Shown here: one piece after another, positions 1 through 7,721 of the stretch
Numbering within the stretch: position 1 is the first letter of the stretch
How the letters are laid out: the number at the start of each line of letters is the position of its first letter
DNA from: Ralstonia insidiosa
Lineage (GTDB): Bacteria; Pseudomonadota; Gammaproteobacteria; Burkholderiales; Burkholderiaceae
Length of the DNA stretch: 64,000 nucleotides
Direction: 5' to 3'
Assembly: GCF_008801405.1 (NCBI RefSeq)
Contig: NZ_VZPV01000002.1
Coordinates: 558,001 to 622,000 of the forward strand
Position numbers and translations under genes: made by a program
The notes under the pieces: generated by a model
Databases searched by the model: none
Seen by the model: only the letters and a program-made list of their open reading frames with translations
What the model was told of the DNA's origin: nothing

Positions 1-308
1 ATGCCGGCGGCGCGCAGCTTGTCGGCGGCGGCTTCCCACTCGGCCATGGAAAGCACCACGCCAAAGTGGCGCACCGGCACGTTGTCGCCATCGACGGCGC
101 TGGTCTGGCGGTGGCCGACTTCGTCCGGCGCGAGGTGCGCGACGATCTGGTGGCCGTAGAAGTTGAAGTCGACCCAGTCCGGCGAGCTGCGTCCCTCAGG
201 ACAACCGAGGATGTCGCCATAAAACGCGCGCGCGGCGGCAATGTCGTGCACGGGGAAGGCCAGATGGAATGGGGCAAGCACAGGCCGGACGTCGCTTTGG
301 TCGCTCAT
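1..308 (-). CDS. VOC (glyoxalase/dioxygenase-fold) protein, 3' end cut by window edge
   Basis: The reading frame starts at ATG 308 and runs off the left edge, giving 102 visible residues. It begins MSDQSDVRPVLAPFHLAFPV and continues with the pattern HDIAAARAFYGDILGCPEGR, the usual first beta-alpha-beta module of the vicinal oxygen chelate superfamily, followed by WVDFNFYGHQIVAH and VRHFGVVLSMAEW. In this fold the His in FHLAFPV and a later His or Glu often bind a metal. The substrate cannot be predicted. The gene faces away from the window and has no visible operon partner. Confidence 0.75.
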   Translation of the reverse strand, partial: MSDQSDVRPVLAPFHLAFPVHDIAAARAFYGDILGCPEGRSSPDWVDFNFYGHQIVAHLAPDEVGHRQTSAVDGDNVPVRHFGVVLSMAEWEAAADKLRAAG

Positions 309-555
309 GGTATGGGGCGATGGATCTTGAATGGTTGGAATCAGGCGGCGCCGGCACGCAGGAGGGGGGGCCACCCACGCACCAGGCCACGCGGATGAGT
401 CTATGCGCATCCATTCATCCATAAAAGCGATGTTTTTTTGCACTGAGCACCATGAATTTCGATGAATCAGGCAAAAAAGAAGCCGCACAACGGCGGCGAA
501 AGAGACACGCGGTAGGCGTGCCTGCATGGGCAGCAGGCACGCGAAGAGGGAACGA

Positions 556-1134
556 TTAGGCGAAAACGAAGGGGGTGATGGCCGCCTCAACCTGCGCCAA
601 CGGCAGGCGCACGGTACACACGGTGGCATCGCCCGGCACAGCGGCGACACGGAAACCGGCATCGCGCGCGAGGCCGATCATGCGACGGTTGGTGGAGAGC
701 ACTTCGCCAAAGACTTCGCGGGCGCCGGACACACGCGCCACGCGTACCAGCGTGGCGAACAGGCGTCGGCCCACACCCTTGCCCTGCCATGCATCGGCCA
801 CCAGCATGGCGAACTCGGCCACGCCGTCTTCAATGACGAAGCGGCCATCGGCGATCAGGTCTTCGCCGGTGCCGTCCGCGCGGGCCACGCTCACGACCAG
901 CGCCATGTGGTTCACATAGTCGATTTGCGTGTAGGCGGCGAGCATCTCGTCGGACAGCCGCCCGCCGCCCACCAGAAAGCGCGCATAGCGCGACTCAGAC
1001 GACAACCCCTCGACCAGGGCGGCCTCCAGTGGCGCGTCTTGCGGCAAAATCGGGCGCACAGTAGCGATGGAGCCGTCGTGCATGGTCCAGCGGTCGATCC
1101 ATTCGGCGGGATAGCGGTAGATGGTGTAAAGCAT
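556..1134 (-). CDS. GNAT-family N-acetyltransferase
   Basis: A 192-residue cytoplasmic protein of the GNAT fold. The N-terminal half has VRPILPQDAPL, SRYARFLVGGGRLSDEML and DYVNHMALVV, resembling the acetyltransferase domains of the Pat/AcuA type that acetylate proteins or small amines. The acetyl-CoA loop is visible as WQGKGVGRRLFATLV (the Q/RxxGxG/A motif) around residues 115-129. A GAGGAG ribosome binding site lies about 7 bases before the ATG. It is divergent from an HxlR-type regulator, and the shared 130-bp gap holds a palindrome, so the two are probably co-regulated. The substrate is unknown. Confidence 0.85.
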   Translation of the reverse strand: MLYTIYRYPAEWIDRWTMHDGSIATVRPILPQDAPLEAALVEGLSSESRYARFLVGGGRLSDEMLAAYTQIDYVNHMALVVSVARADGTGEDLIADGRFVIEDGVAEFAMLVADAWQGKGVGRRLFATLVRVARVSGAREVFGEVLSTNRRMIGLARDAGFRVAAVPGDATVCTVRLPLAQVEAAITPFVFA

Positions 1135-1187
1135 GGGGATCTCCTCACGCGATGGATCGTCTTATGGCTGCCAGCGCGGGATCGCCG

Positions 1188-1247
1188 CCTGACTTTTCAA
1201 TTTGAACCTAGATTAGCAGAAACCCTGACTTTTGCAAGTAAAGTCAG
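1188..1247. promoter_or_regulatory. candidate operator between GNAT and HxlR genes
   Basis: CTGACTTT (1225-1232) and AAAGTCAG (1240-1247) form a perfect 8-bp inverted repeat with a 7-base spacer. A further direct copy, CTGACTTTT, sits at 1189-1197, 36 bases upstream. The AT-rich palindrome lies just before the HxlR gene and is the likely binding site of that dimeric regulator, controlling both divergent genes. This is inference from position and symmetry. Confidence 0.6.
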
Positions 1248-1266
1248 AATTGACTATGATTTTGGT

Positions 1267-1809
1267 ATGAAAATCCCGGAACCCTTCCCCGTCCCTGCGG
1301 CGTCCGCGTTGGTAACGTCGATGGAGGAGCCGTGCTCGATCGCGGCGGCGGTATCGATCGTCGGCGAGAAGTGGACGCTGCTCGTGCTGCGCGAGGCGTT
1401 TTCGGGCGTGACGCGGTTTGATGAGTTTCTGCGCCGTACGGGGTGCTCGACGGCGATCCTATCGTCGCGGCTCAAGGCGTTGGTGGCATACGGCATCCTG
1501 CGTCGCGTGCCTTACCAGGAGCCGGGCGACCGCGTGCGCGATGCGTACCGGCTGACGCGTGCGGGCGTCGATCTGCTGCCTGCCATCGTGGCGCTCATGC
1601 AATGGGGCGACCGCTATCTCACCCCCGACGGTGAAGGCCCGATGCTGCTGCGCGACCGCGAAAGCGGCACGCCGATCCATGTGGCGCTGGTCAACGCGCT
1701 GGGCGAACCGGTGGCGCCCAAGAACTCGATGCGCGAGCCGAACCCGCGTTACAGCCATGGCAAGCATCCGCCGGCGAATGACGCCGACACGCCAGTGGCC
1801 AACGGCTAA
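1267..1809 (+). CDS. HxlR/MarR-like winged-helix transcriptional regulator
   Basis: A 180-residue DNA-binding protein. EEPCSIAAAVSIVGEKWTLL followed by VLREAFSGVTRFDEF is the hallmark of the HxlR family, with a winged helix continuing through AILSSRLKALVAYGILRR and the wing YRLTRAGVDLLPAI. The open frame continues upstream, but the domain begins here. ATG 1267 is preferred; ATG 1321, immediately before the Cys-containing EEPCS, is a second candidate, and neither has a strong ribosome binding site. The family Cys near the N-terminus is present and can act as a redox or electrophile sensor in relatives. The hydrophilic C-terminal tail is not conserved. Confidence 0.88.
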   Translation: MKIPEPFPVPAASALVTSMEEPCSIAAAVSIVGEKWTLLVLREAFSGVTRFDEFLRRTGCSTAILSSRLKALVAYGILRRVPYQEPGDRVRDAYRLTRAGVDLLPAIVALMQWGDRYLTPDGEGPMLLRDRESGTPIHVALVNALGEPVAPKNSMREPNPRYSHGKHPPANDADTPVANG

Positions 1810-1878
1810 CGAACGGGTAACAAGCGGGTAACACACAACTTTACACGCTAACCAAAACCCCCTATCGTCGCGGATGGA

Positions 1879-1899
1879 CGGGCGTACGCCCGGCTTTTT
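1879..1899 (+). terminator. rho-independent terminator after HxlR gene
   Basis: CGGGCG TA CGCCCG hairpin followed by GCTTTTTG. The loop of two bases is very tight, so the folded form probably opens a few more bases. It lies about 70 bases after the HxlR stop codon. Confidence 0.5.
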
Positions 1900-1928
1900 G
1901 TCGTCTTTTTCTAAAGTCATCCCGCACT

Positions 1929-1951
1929 TGGTCGTTCTCTCCTAACGACCA
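1929..1951. promoter_or_regulatory. candidate GntR operator
   Basis: TGGTCGTT (1929-1936) and AACGACCA (1944-1951) form a perfect 8-bp inverted repeat around a 7-base centre, about 50 bases before the GntR/UTRA gene. No T-run follows, so a terminator is unlikely. Position and symmetry suggest autoregulation. Confidence 0.55.
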
Positions 1952-1999
1952 CCCTTTCCGATCTCGACCTCGCCGCACACGCACGGACCCACGACCGCC

Positions 2000-2833
2000 A
2001 TGCCCGATGCCGTGGTACCGCTCTACCACCAGATCTACGTTGTCCTGCGTCAGCAGATTCTCGAAGGCAAATTCGGGGATGGGCCGATGCCGGGCGAGAT
2101 CGAACTCGCCCGTCAGTTTGGCGCGTCACGCGTCACGATGCGGCGCGTGTTCGACTATCTGGTCAAGGAAGGTCTGGTGCGCCGCCACCGCGGCATGGGC
2201 ACCTTCGTGGTCAAGCCCGATGACCCGCTGGTGATGGGCGGCGGGCAGACGCTGCTGCAGAACATCATCGACGTGGGCGAGCGCACCTCTGCCGTCGTCG
2301 TCGAATTTGAAGACGTGCTGGCCCCGCCCGACGAGGCCAAGTGCCTGGACCTGGCCCCCGGCACGCCGATCAAGAAACTCGTGCGCGTGCGCCATCTGGA
2401 AGACACGCCCATGGCGCTCATCACCACGTGGCTGCCGCTGGACGTGACCAGCAAGCTCACGCTGGAGCGGCTGGCCAACCAATCGCTGCTGCGGCTGATC
2501 GAGGCCTCCGGCGTGCGGATCGATCGCGCATCGCAGGTGGTCTCCGCACGGCTGGCGGACGTGGCGACGGCGCAGTACCTGGACGTGTCCGTCGGCGCGC
2601 CGCTGCTGTCGGTGCAGCGCATCGTGCGTGAGATGAGCGGGCGCCCGGTGCAACTGCTGCAGGGCCTGTACCGGCCCGATCGCTACGAATACCGCATGGA
2701 ACTCTCGCGCGTGGGCGAAGACCGTGCCCGCCTGTGGATCGACAACGCCGGCCACGACGTGCAGGGCGGCCACAGCGAAGACGTGGAAGACGCCTCCCCC
2801 GCATCGCCCACCCCCGCCAGCACGCGCGCCTGA
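2000..2833 (+). CDS. GntR-family regulator with UTRA ligand-binding domain (HutC subfamily)
   Basis: A 277-residue regulator. Residues 1-75 form the GntR winged helix (PLYHQIYVVLRQQILEGKF, ELARQFGASRVTMRRVFDYL, GLVRRHRGMGTFV). Residues about 95-245 form a UTRA/chorismate-lyase-like sensor (VRVRHLEDTPMALITTWLPL, LLQGLYRPDRYEY). Members of the HutC/FarR group bind small carboxylates, sugars or histidine-pathway intermediates; the ligand here is not evident. The C-terminal 30 residues are Pro/Ala/Ser-rich and probably disordered. The gene lies upstream of and co-directional with an MFS exporter, 123 bases away, which is its most likely target beside itself. Confidence 0.9.
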   Translation: MPDAVVPLYHQIYVVLRQQILEGKFGDGPMPGEIELARQFGASRVTMRRVFDYLVKEGLVRRHRGMGTFVVKPDDPLVMGGGQTLLQNIIDVGERTSAVVVEFEDVLAPPDEAKCLDLAPGTPIKKLVRVRHLEDTPMALITTWLPLDVTSKLTLERLANQSLLRLIEASGVRIDRASQVVSARLADVATAQYLDVSVGAPLLSVQRIVREMSGRPVQLLQGLYRPDRYEYRMELSRVGEDRARLWIDNAGHDVQGGHSEDVEDASPASPTPASTRA

Positions 2834-2956
2834 TCCCCTGGCCGGCACTGGCCGACATCACCGGCAACGGGGTTATTCCGCCGTCAGCAATCTCAAAGGA
2901 AAGTTGCTAGGATCGCCCCTTCGCTGCGATGCAGCAACCTTCTGCATGAGGTTCCC

Positions 2957-4186
2957 ATGTCGGCCTCGCCTGCGCCCCCCACGCCCCCCGCCTCCACTGC
3001 AACTACCGCAACTACCGCCTCCCATGGCGACACGCAAGGGCTGATCCGCCTGCTCACGGCCGGTGCCGGGATCAGCGTGGCGTGCATCTACCTGAACCAC
3101 CCGCTGCTCGGACTCATCAGCCGCGACCTGGCCATCGCGCCACACGCACTGGGCGTATTGCCCACGCTCACGGCGGCCGGCTACGCCAGCGGCATCTTCT
3201 TCTTCGGCCCGCTGGGCGACCGCTACGACCGCCGCCTCGTCATCCTATGGAAGGCAGTGCTGCTCACGCTCGCGCTCATCGGCAGTTGCCTGGCACCCAA
3301 CCTGCCGCTGCTGGCAGCGTCCGGCTTTGTGATCGGGCTGTCGGCCACCATCGCGCAGGACTTCGTGCCCAGCGCCGCCGCCATCAGCACAGACCAGAAC
3401 CGCAACCGCAACATCGGCACGGTGATGACGGGGCTGCTGATCGGCATCGTCAGCTCGCGCGTATTCAGCGGCATCGTGGCGGACCACTTCGGCTGGCGCG
3501 CGGCGTTTGGCGTGTCGGCTGTGGCGATCGTCGGGCTGGCGATTGCCGTGCGCGCATCCCACTTTGGTGTGGCGCCGGCCACGCGGCAACCGTACTTCAC
3601 GCTGCTGCGCTCGCTGGGTACGCTGTTCATGCAGCATCCGCGGCTGCGGGCGTCGGCACTCACGCAGGCGTTCATCGGCATCGCGTTTTCGGGGTTCTGG
3701 TCGACCGTGGCGCTGCACCTGACAAGTTCGCTCGGGCTGTCGACCGGGCAAGCCGGTCTGCTGGGGCTGGCGGGTGCCGCGGGTGCGCTGGGCGCGAGCA
3801 TCGCCGGACGCCTGTCGGGCCGTGTAGCGCCAGGCCATATCGTCGTGGGCGGTGCGCTGCTGATGGCGGTGACGTTTGCTGCGATGACGCTGTTTCCACA
3901 CTCGCTCATCGCCATCGTGATCGGTACGCTGCTCTTTGATGTGGGTGTGCAGGCGGCACTGGTCTCGCACCAGACCATCATCTATGCGCTCGCGCCCGAA
4001 GCGCGCAGCCGGATCAACGCGGTGTTCATGACCTCGCTGTTCATCGGCATGTCGGTGGGGGCCTACGGCGCCAGCCTGGCGTGGACCAGCGCGCGCTGGT
4101 CGGGGCTGACGACGTTCTGCGCGGTGGCGTCGCTCGTAGCCCTGGTGCTGCGGGTGGTGTTCAATGCGCGGCAAGGGGCGCGCTGA
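2957..4186 (+). CDS. MFS transporter, drug-efflux (DHA1-like) type
   Basis: A 409-residue inner-membrane transporter with about 12 hydrophobic segments. After a low-complexity N-terminus (Ala/Pro/Thr), the motif A region is GPLGDRYDRRLVI between helices 2 and 3, and the helix 4-5 region has FVIGLSATIAQDFVPSAAA. Length and layout fit proton-driven efflux proteins related to YnfM/YdhP-type exporters. The ATG at 2957 follows GAGGTTCCC, a plausible ribosome binding site. Substrate unknown. Transcribed in the same direction as the GntR gene upstream, which may regulate it. Confidence 0.85.
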   Translation: MSASPAPPTPPASTATTATTASHGDTQGLIRLLTAGAGISVACIYLNHPLLGLISRDLAIAPHALGVLPTLTAAGYASGIFFFGPLGDRYDRRLVILWKAVLLTLALIGSCLAPNLPLLAASGFVIGLSATIAQDFVPSAAAISTDQNRNRNIGTVMTGLLIGIVSSRVFSGIVADHFGWRAAFGVSAVAIVGLAIAVRASHFGVAPATRQPYFTLLRSLGTLFMQHPRLRASALTQAFIGIAFSGFWSTVALHLTSSLGLSTGQAGLLGLAGAAGALGASIAGRLSGRVAPGHIVVGGALLMAVTFAAMTLFPHSLIAIVIGTLLFDVGVQAALVSHQTIIYALAPEARSRINAVFMTSLFIGMSVGAYGASLAWTSARWSGLTTFCAVASLVALVLRVVFNARQGAR

Positions 4187-4237
4187 CAAACACGCATGCA
4201 CGCACGAGTACGGGCAGCACTTGCCGATGTCATCATC

Positions 4238-4255
4238 TGTGAACTATAGTTTACA
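4238..4255. promoter_or_regulatory. palindromic operator/promoter of the toxin-antitoxin operon
   Basis: TGTGAACTATAGTTTACA is an 18-bp palindrome with one mismatch, 29 bases before the toxin ATG. TATAGT inside it could be the -10 element, so binding of the antitoxin here would directly block transcription, as is usual for HigA/Xre-type antitoxins. Confidence 0.65.
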
Positions 4256-4284
4256 GGTTGATTTGTGGTGCCTAGCATGCCCGC

Positions 4285-4584
4285 ATGCTGACGATCCGCA
4301 CCACCGAAGTGTTCGATGCCTGGTTCGCGAAGCTGCGTGACAAGACTGCGCAGCGGCGCATCCAGGTGCGCATCGACCGTCTGCAACTGGGCAATCCGGG
4401 CGATGCGAAGGCGGTGCGCGATGGCATCGGTGAGCTTCGGATCGATCATGGCCCCGGCTATCGCGTGTATTTCGTACAGCGTGGCGCGGTGCTGATCATC
4501 CTGCTTTGCGGCGGCGACAAGTCGACACAGGAAGCGGACATCCGGCGCGCGATCGACCTGTCGCGCCATCTCGACGTGGAGTAA
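4285..4584 (+). CDS. RelE/ParE-superfamily toxin (HigB-like, phage Gp49-like)
   Basis: A 99-residue basic protein: EVFDAWFAKLRDKTAQRRIQ, then IDRLQLGNPGDAKAVRDGIG, ELRIDHGPGYRVYFVQRG and ILLCGGDKSTQEADIRRAI. This is the Gp49-like family often annotated as addiction module killer protein, whose relatives cleave mRNA on the ribosome. The conserved GYRVYF strand and the GGDKSTQ..DI..A tail are present. It precedes its antitoxin by 2 bases, the HigBA gene order (toxin first). Nothing suggests that the gene is broken. Confidence 0.9.
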   Translation: MLTIRTTEVFDAWFAKLRDKTAQRRIQVRIDRLQLGNPGDAKAVRDGIGELRIDHGPGYRVYFVQRGAVLIILLCGGDKSTQEADIRRAIDLSRHLDVE

Positions 4585-4586
4585 TC

Positions 4587-4889
4587 ATGCCGACCGACAA
4601 ACCTGTCAAAACCCGCCTCTGGGACTCTGCCGAACACCTCAAAACCGAGGCCGACATGGCCGAGTATCTCGACGCTTGTCTGGAAGAAGCCGGCGATGAC
4701 CCCGCCTTCATCACGCACGCGCTGGGCGTGGTTGCTCGTGCACGCGGCATGACGCAACTCGCGCGTGACACTGGCATGACACGTGAAGGCCTCTACAAAG
4801 CACTGTCGGAAGAAGGCAATCCAAGCTTCGCCACCGTGCTCAAGGTCATGCGTGCGTTGGGTATTCGGTTGCACGCTGTGCCAGCCTGA
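4587..4889 (+). CDS. HigA-like antitoxin with Xre-type helix-turn-helix
   Basis: A 100-residue partner of the upstream toxin. The N-terminus (TRLWDSAEHLKTEADMAEYL) matches the addiction-module antidote family, and the C-terminal half is a helix-turn-helix: MTQLARDTGMTREGLYKALS followed by NPSFATVLKVMRALGIRL. It should neutralise the toxin and repress the operon at the palindrome upstream. The start at 4587 is chosen because it begins right after the toxin stop and gives the family length; the longer in-frame extension would overlap the toxin. Only 6 bases after its stop begins a copy of the dispersed 20-bp repeat. Confidence 0.9.
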   Translation: MPTDKPVKTRLWDSAEHLKTEADMAEYLDACLEEAGDDPAFITHALGVVARARGMTQLARDTGMTREGLYKALSEEGNPSFATVLKVMRALGIRLHAVPA

Positions 4890-4895
4890 ATCGCC

Positions 4896-4915
4896 AAAGC
4901 GTACCCGTTTCTGCG
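4896..4915 (-). repeat. dispersed repeat copy 1
   Basis: AAAGCGTACCCGTTTCTGCG, the reverse complement of the consensus CGCAGAAAYGGGTACGCTTT found seven more times in the window. It starts 6 bases after the antitoxin stop codon. This is the only copy outside the 56.6-60.7 kb stretch. Confidence 0.8.
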
Positions 4916-4928
4916 TAGCCAAAAACCA

Positions 4929-4958
4929 CCGGAAGTGCCCTGTTTCGCGCACTTCCGG
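4929..4958 (-). terminator. strong stem-loop between antitoxin and kgtP
   Basis: CCGGAAGTGC (4929-4938) pairs perfectly with GCACTTCCGG (4949-4958). Read on the minus strand the stem is followed by TGGTTTTTGG, the shape of an intrinsic terminator, yet no minus-strand gene leads into it. It may instead act as a stem-loop in the kgtP leader or simply separate the two plus-strand units. Confidence 0.45.
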
Positions 4959-5087
4959 CAACGTGCCATATCCCCCAATCGGGGCAATTCCGGGGCGCGG
5001 CAATCCGTCACTTGTCGCTACAATTCTGAGGTCCGGCTTAGACCCAGCCCAAGCCGCTCCACAAGAACATCCACCCGAGACGCTCCC

Positions 5088-6392
5088 ATGGACATCACAG
5101 CCACCCAGCAAGCCGTCGACCCACATGACACCCGACGCCGCATCCTTGCGATCGTCGGTGCATCGTCGGGCAACCTGGTCGAGTGGTTCGACTTCTACGT
5201 CTACGCATTTTGTTCGCTGTACTTCGCGCCGGCGTTCTTCCCCAAAGGGGATCCGACAACGCAGTTGCTGAACACGGCCGGCGTGTTTGCAGCAGGCTTC
5301 CTGATGCGGCCGATTGGCGGCTGGCTGTTCGGCCGCATTGCCGACCGGCACGGCCGGCGCACGGCCATGATGATCTCGGTGCTGATGATGTGCGGCGGCT
5401 CGCTGCTGATCTCGGTCTTGCCCACCTACGCACAGATCGGCGCACTCGCACCATTCCTGCTGCTGGTGGCGCGCCTGTTCCAGGGCCTGTCGGTGGGAGG
5501 GGAATACGGCACCAGTGCCACGTACATGAGCGAAGTGGCGCTGGCCGGGCGGCGCGGCTTCTTTGCCTCATTCCAATACGTGACGCTGATCGGCGGTCAG
5601 TTGGGCGCGGTGCTCGTGCTGGTGATCCTCCAGCAGTTCCTGAGCACCGCTGAAATGGAAGCCTGGGGCTGGCGCATTCCGTTTGTGGTGGGTGCACTCA
5701 CCGCGTTGATTGCGCTGTATCTGCGCAAGTCGCTGCACGAAACGCAGACCACCGCATCGCGCAAGGCAGAGGGCGCAGGCACGATCCGCGGCGCGTGGAA
5801 GCACAAAGGCGCGTTCCTGCGCGTGATCGGCTTTACCGCCGGCGGCTCGCTGATCTTCTACACGTTCACGACGTACATGCAGAAGTACCTCGTCAACACA
5901 GCCCACATGGACAAGAAGACCGCCTCCAACGTCATGACGGTGGCGCTGTTCGTGTACATGGTGCTGCAGCCGGCGTTCGGTGCACTGTCCGATCGCATCG
6001 GCCGCCGCAATTCGATGCTGCTGTTCGGGGCACTGTCGGTCATCGGCACGGTGCCGCTCATGAACGCGCTGGCTACGGTGTCAAGCCCGGTCGCGGCATT
6101 CGGCCTGATCACGGTGGCGCTGGCCATCGTCAGTTTCTATACGTCGATCAGCGGTCTGATCAAAGCCGAGATGTTCCCGCCGGAAGTGCGCGCCATGGGC
6201 GTGGGCCTGTCGTATGCGATTGCCAATGCGGTGTTTGGCGGCTCGGCCGAGTATGTGGCGCTGTGGTTCAAGCAGGCCGGCAGCGAATCGACGTTCTACT
6301 GGTACGTGACCGCGCTGTGCGCCGTGTCGTTCATCGTGACGTACTTCATGCCTGACCCGAGCAAGGAAGGGTATCTGCGGCACGAACCTTGA
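5088..6392 (+). CDS. kgtP: alpha-ketoglutarate permease (MFS, metabolite:H+ symporter family)
   Basis: A 434-residue inner-membrane symporter importing 2-oxoglutarate with protons. The N-terminal signature GASSGNLVEWFDFYVYAFCS, then FFPKGDPTTQLLNTAGVFAA and GRIADRHGRRTAMM, follow E. coli KgtP closely from memory. Later KgtP stretches, such as GLSVGGEYGTSATYMSEVA, SLIFYTFTTYMQKYLVNTA and SFYTSISGLIKAEMFPP, are also present. About 12 membrane helices. ATG 5088 is chosen by comparison with KgtP length and N-terminus. A TACAAT box at 5019-5024 could be its -10 element. It appears to be a single-gene unit. Confidence 0.93.
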   Translation: MDITATQQAVDPHDTRRRILAIVGASSGNLVEWFDFYVYAFCSLYFAPAFFPKGDPTTQLLNTAGVFAAGFLMRPIGGWLFGRIADRHGRRTAMMISVLMMCGGSLLISVLPTYAQIGALAPFLLLVARLFQGLSVGGEYGTSATYMSEVALAGRRGFFASFQYVTLIGGQLGAVLVLVILQQFLSTAEMEAWGWRIPFVVGALTALIALYLRKSLHETQTTASRKAEGAGTIRGAWKHKGAFLRVIGFTAGGSLIFYTFTTYMQKYLVNTAHMDKKTASNVMTVALFVYMVLQPAFGALSDRIGRRNSMLLFGALSVIGTVPLMNALATVSSPVAAFGLITVALAIVSFYTSISGLIKAEMFPPEVRAMGVGLSYAIANAVFGGSAEYVALWFKQAGSESTFYWYVTALCAVSFIVTYFMPDPSKEGYLRHEP

Positions 6393-6444
6393 TGGCATTT
6401 CACGGACTTCAACGCGAAGGCACGCTTGTCGTGGCGTCGCTGCC

Positions 6445-6837
6445 ATGTTCATGCTGAAGAATTTCGTACTTGCAGCACTCCTGTACGGCGTTTTCTTTGC
6501 CTGCAAGGTGGCTTCTGCGCAGCCGCAGAAGCCACCGGAGCCGGCGCTGATGGTCCATTTCGATTACTACCCGAAGGACCACCCGCTCATTCGTGCGCTG
6601 GAGCAGCGGTTGCAAAAGGCGATCCAGCGGGCGGGCGCGGGTGAACTCGGTGAGACCGAACTCCACCTCGATGGCAATGAGGGCTATTTGTATATGTATG
6701 GCCCCGATCCCGATCGACTCTATGGCGTGGTGAAACCCATCCTGAAGTCATCCACACTGATGACGGAAGCGGAAATCACGAAGCGCCACGGCAACCGCAA
6801 AGACACATTCGTGATGCGCCGGGACAGCGTGCAATAA
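6445..6837 (+). CDS. small exported hypothetical protein
   Basis: A 130-residue protein with an N-terminal hydrophobic segment (NFVLAALLYGVFFACKVASA) that looks like a signal peptide cleaved near residue 25. The mature part contains LIRALEQRLQKAIQRAG, GELGETELHLDGNEGYLYMY and GPDPDRLYGVVKPIL. I do not recognise a characterised family; the compact alpha-beta pattern resembles small periplasmic or immunity-like proteins seen in many proteobacteria. Met-3 (6451) is an alternative start. It is convergent with the RidA gene and separated from kgtP by 52 bases, so read-through from kgtP is possible. Confidence 0.7.
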   Translation: MFMLKNFVLAALLYGVFFACKVASAQPQKPPEPALMVHFDYYPKDHPLIRALEQRLQKAIQRAGAGELGETELHLDGNEGYLYMYGPDPDRLYGVVKPILKSSTLMTEAEITKRHGNRKDTFVMRRDSVQ

Positions 6838-6886
6838 CACCAACGGTGGTGGCGTGGCTGAGGTGCCCGAAGCCTGGCGACCATGC

Positions 6887-7279
6887 TCAGTCCGGCACCA
6901 CCGCCGTCACCTCGATCTCCACCTTCGCGCGATCCTCAACAAGCTCCGACACCTCCACCGCCGTCATCGCAATGCTGAAGCTGCCGATCAACTCGCGGAA
7001 AGCCTTGCCGATTTCCGGGTACGCGGCCACGTAGGCTTTCTTGTCGGTCACGTACCAAGTCATGCGCACGATGTGCTCGGGCTTGGCGTTGCCTGCAGCA
7101 AGCACCTCGACGATGTTCTGCAGCGCCTGGCGTACCTGGCCGGCAAGGTCATCCGTATGGAACACGCCCTGCGCATCCCAGCCGATCATGCCGGCCACGA
7201 AGACCATGCGTCCGCTTGCGGACACGCCGTTGGCATAACCTTTCGGGCGCGGCCAGCCGGGGGGGAGGAGTACTTCCAT
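6887..7279 (-). CDS. RidA-family enamine/imine deaminase, last gene of the aromatic-acid operon
   Basis: A 130-residue member of the RidA/YjgF/UK114 family: MEVLLPPGWPRPKGYANGVS, VFVAGMIGWDAQG, QVRQALQNIVEVLAAGNAKP, IVRMTWYVTDKKAY and KVEIEVTAVVPD. Relatives hydrolyse enamines and imines to carbonyls and ammonia. Placed 25 bases behind the thioesterase gene, it closes the eight-gene operon. The fused monooxygenase/reductase at its head is predicted to make an enamine (2-amino-5-oxocyclohex-1-ene-carboxyl-CoA), so this protein is a good candidate for removing its amino group; that role is inference. The catalytic Arg usually found in the archetype (R105 region) is not obviously at the same place, so it may belong to another Rid subgroup. 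Confidence 0.88.
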   Translation of the reverse strand: MEVLLPPGWPRPKGYANGVSASGRMVFVAGMIGWDAQGVFHTDDLAGQVRQALQNIVEVLAAGNAKPEHIVRMTWYVTDKKAYVAAYPEIGKAFRELIGSFSIAMTAVEVSELVEDRAKVEIEVTAVVPD

Positions 7280-7304
7280 GATGCGGTTCCTTCTAGTTCG
7301 ATTT

Positions 7305-7721
7305 CTACTGTTGAACGCTCGCCTCGATTGCCTGCCGCACATCCGGCGGCACCGCAATCGCGCGATGCGTATTGAGATCGGTAAACACCAGCACCTGCTG
7401 TGAGCGCACACGCTGCTCATCACCGGCCCAGCAGTCGAGCGACAGCGACAGCGATTTGCCACCCAGCCGGTCCAACTTCAGCTTGAACTGCACATCGTCG
7501 CCCATGCGGCTGATGGCGCTGAACTCGCAATGCAGCTTGACGATGGGCAGGCCGATGCGGCGCGGGCCCAGCATGTTGGCATACGAAACGCCCAGACCAT
7601 CGGTAAACCAGTCTTCGACCAGCCCGTTGAACAGCACGAGGTACTGCGGAAAGTACACAATGCCGGCCGGGTCACAGTGGCCAAAGCGGATGCGCGCGGT
7701 GCGCTCGAAGTGATACGTCAT
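7305..7721 (-). CDS. acyl-CoA thioesterase, 4-hydroxybenzoyl-CoA thioesterase type
   Basis: A 138-residue hot-dog fold thioesterase. The N-terminal RIRFGHCDPAGIVYFPQYLV carries the catalytic Asp (D17) of the 4HBT family in its standard context, followed by the helix VEDWFTDGLGVSY and the sheet SRMGDDVQFKLKLDRLGGKS. It probably releases CoA from stalled aromatic or ring-reduced CoA esters, or performs a proofreading role. Its start overlaps the ligase stop by 4 bases (ATGA), which implies translational coupling in the operon. Confidence 0.9.
   Translation of the reverse strand: MTYHFERTARIRFGHCDPAGIVYFPQYLVLFNGLVEDWFTDGLGVSYANMLGPRRIGLPIVKLHCEFSAISRMGDDVQFKLKLDRLGGKSLSLSLDCWAGDEQRVRSQQVLVFTDLNTHRAIAVPPDVRQAIEASVQQ

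Noticed and set aside
526..1266. Upstream in-frame extension of the HxlR gene
   Set aside because: It runs antisense through the GNAT gene and the operator region; homology begins only after 1267.
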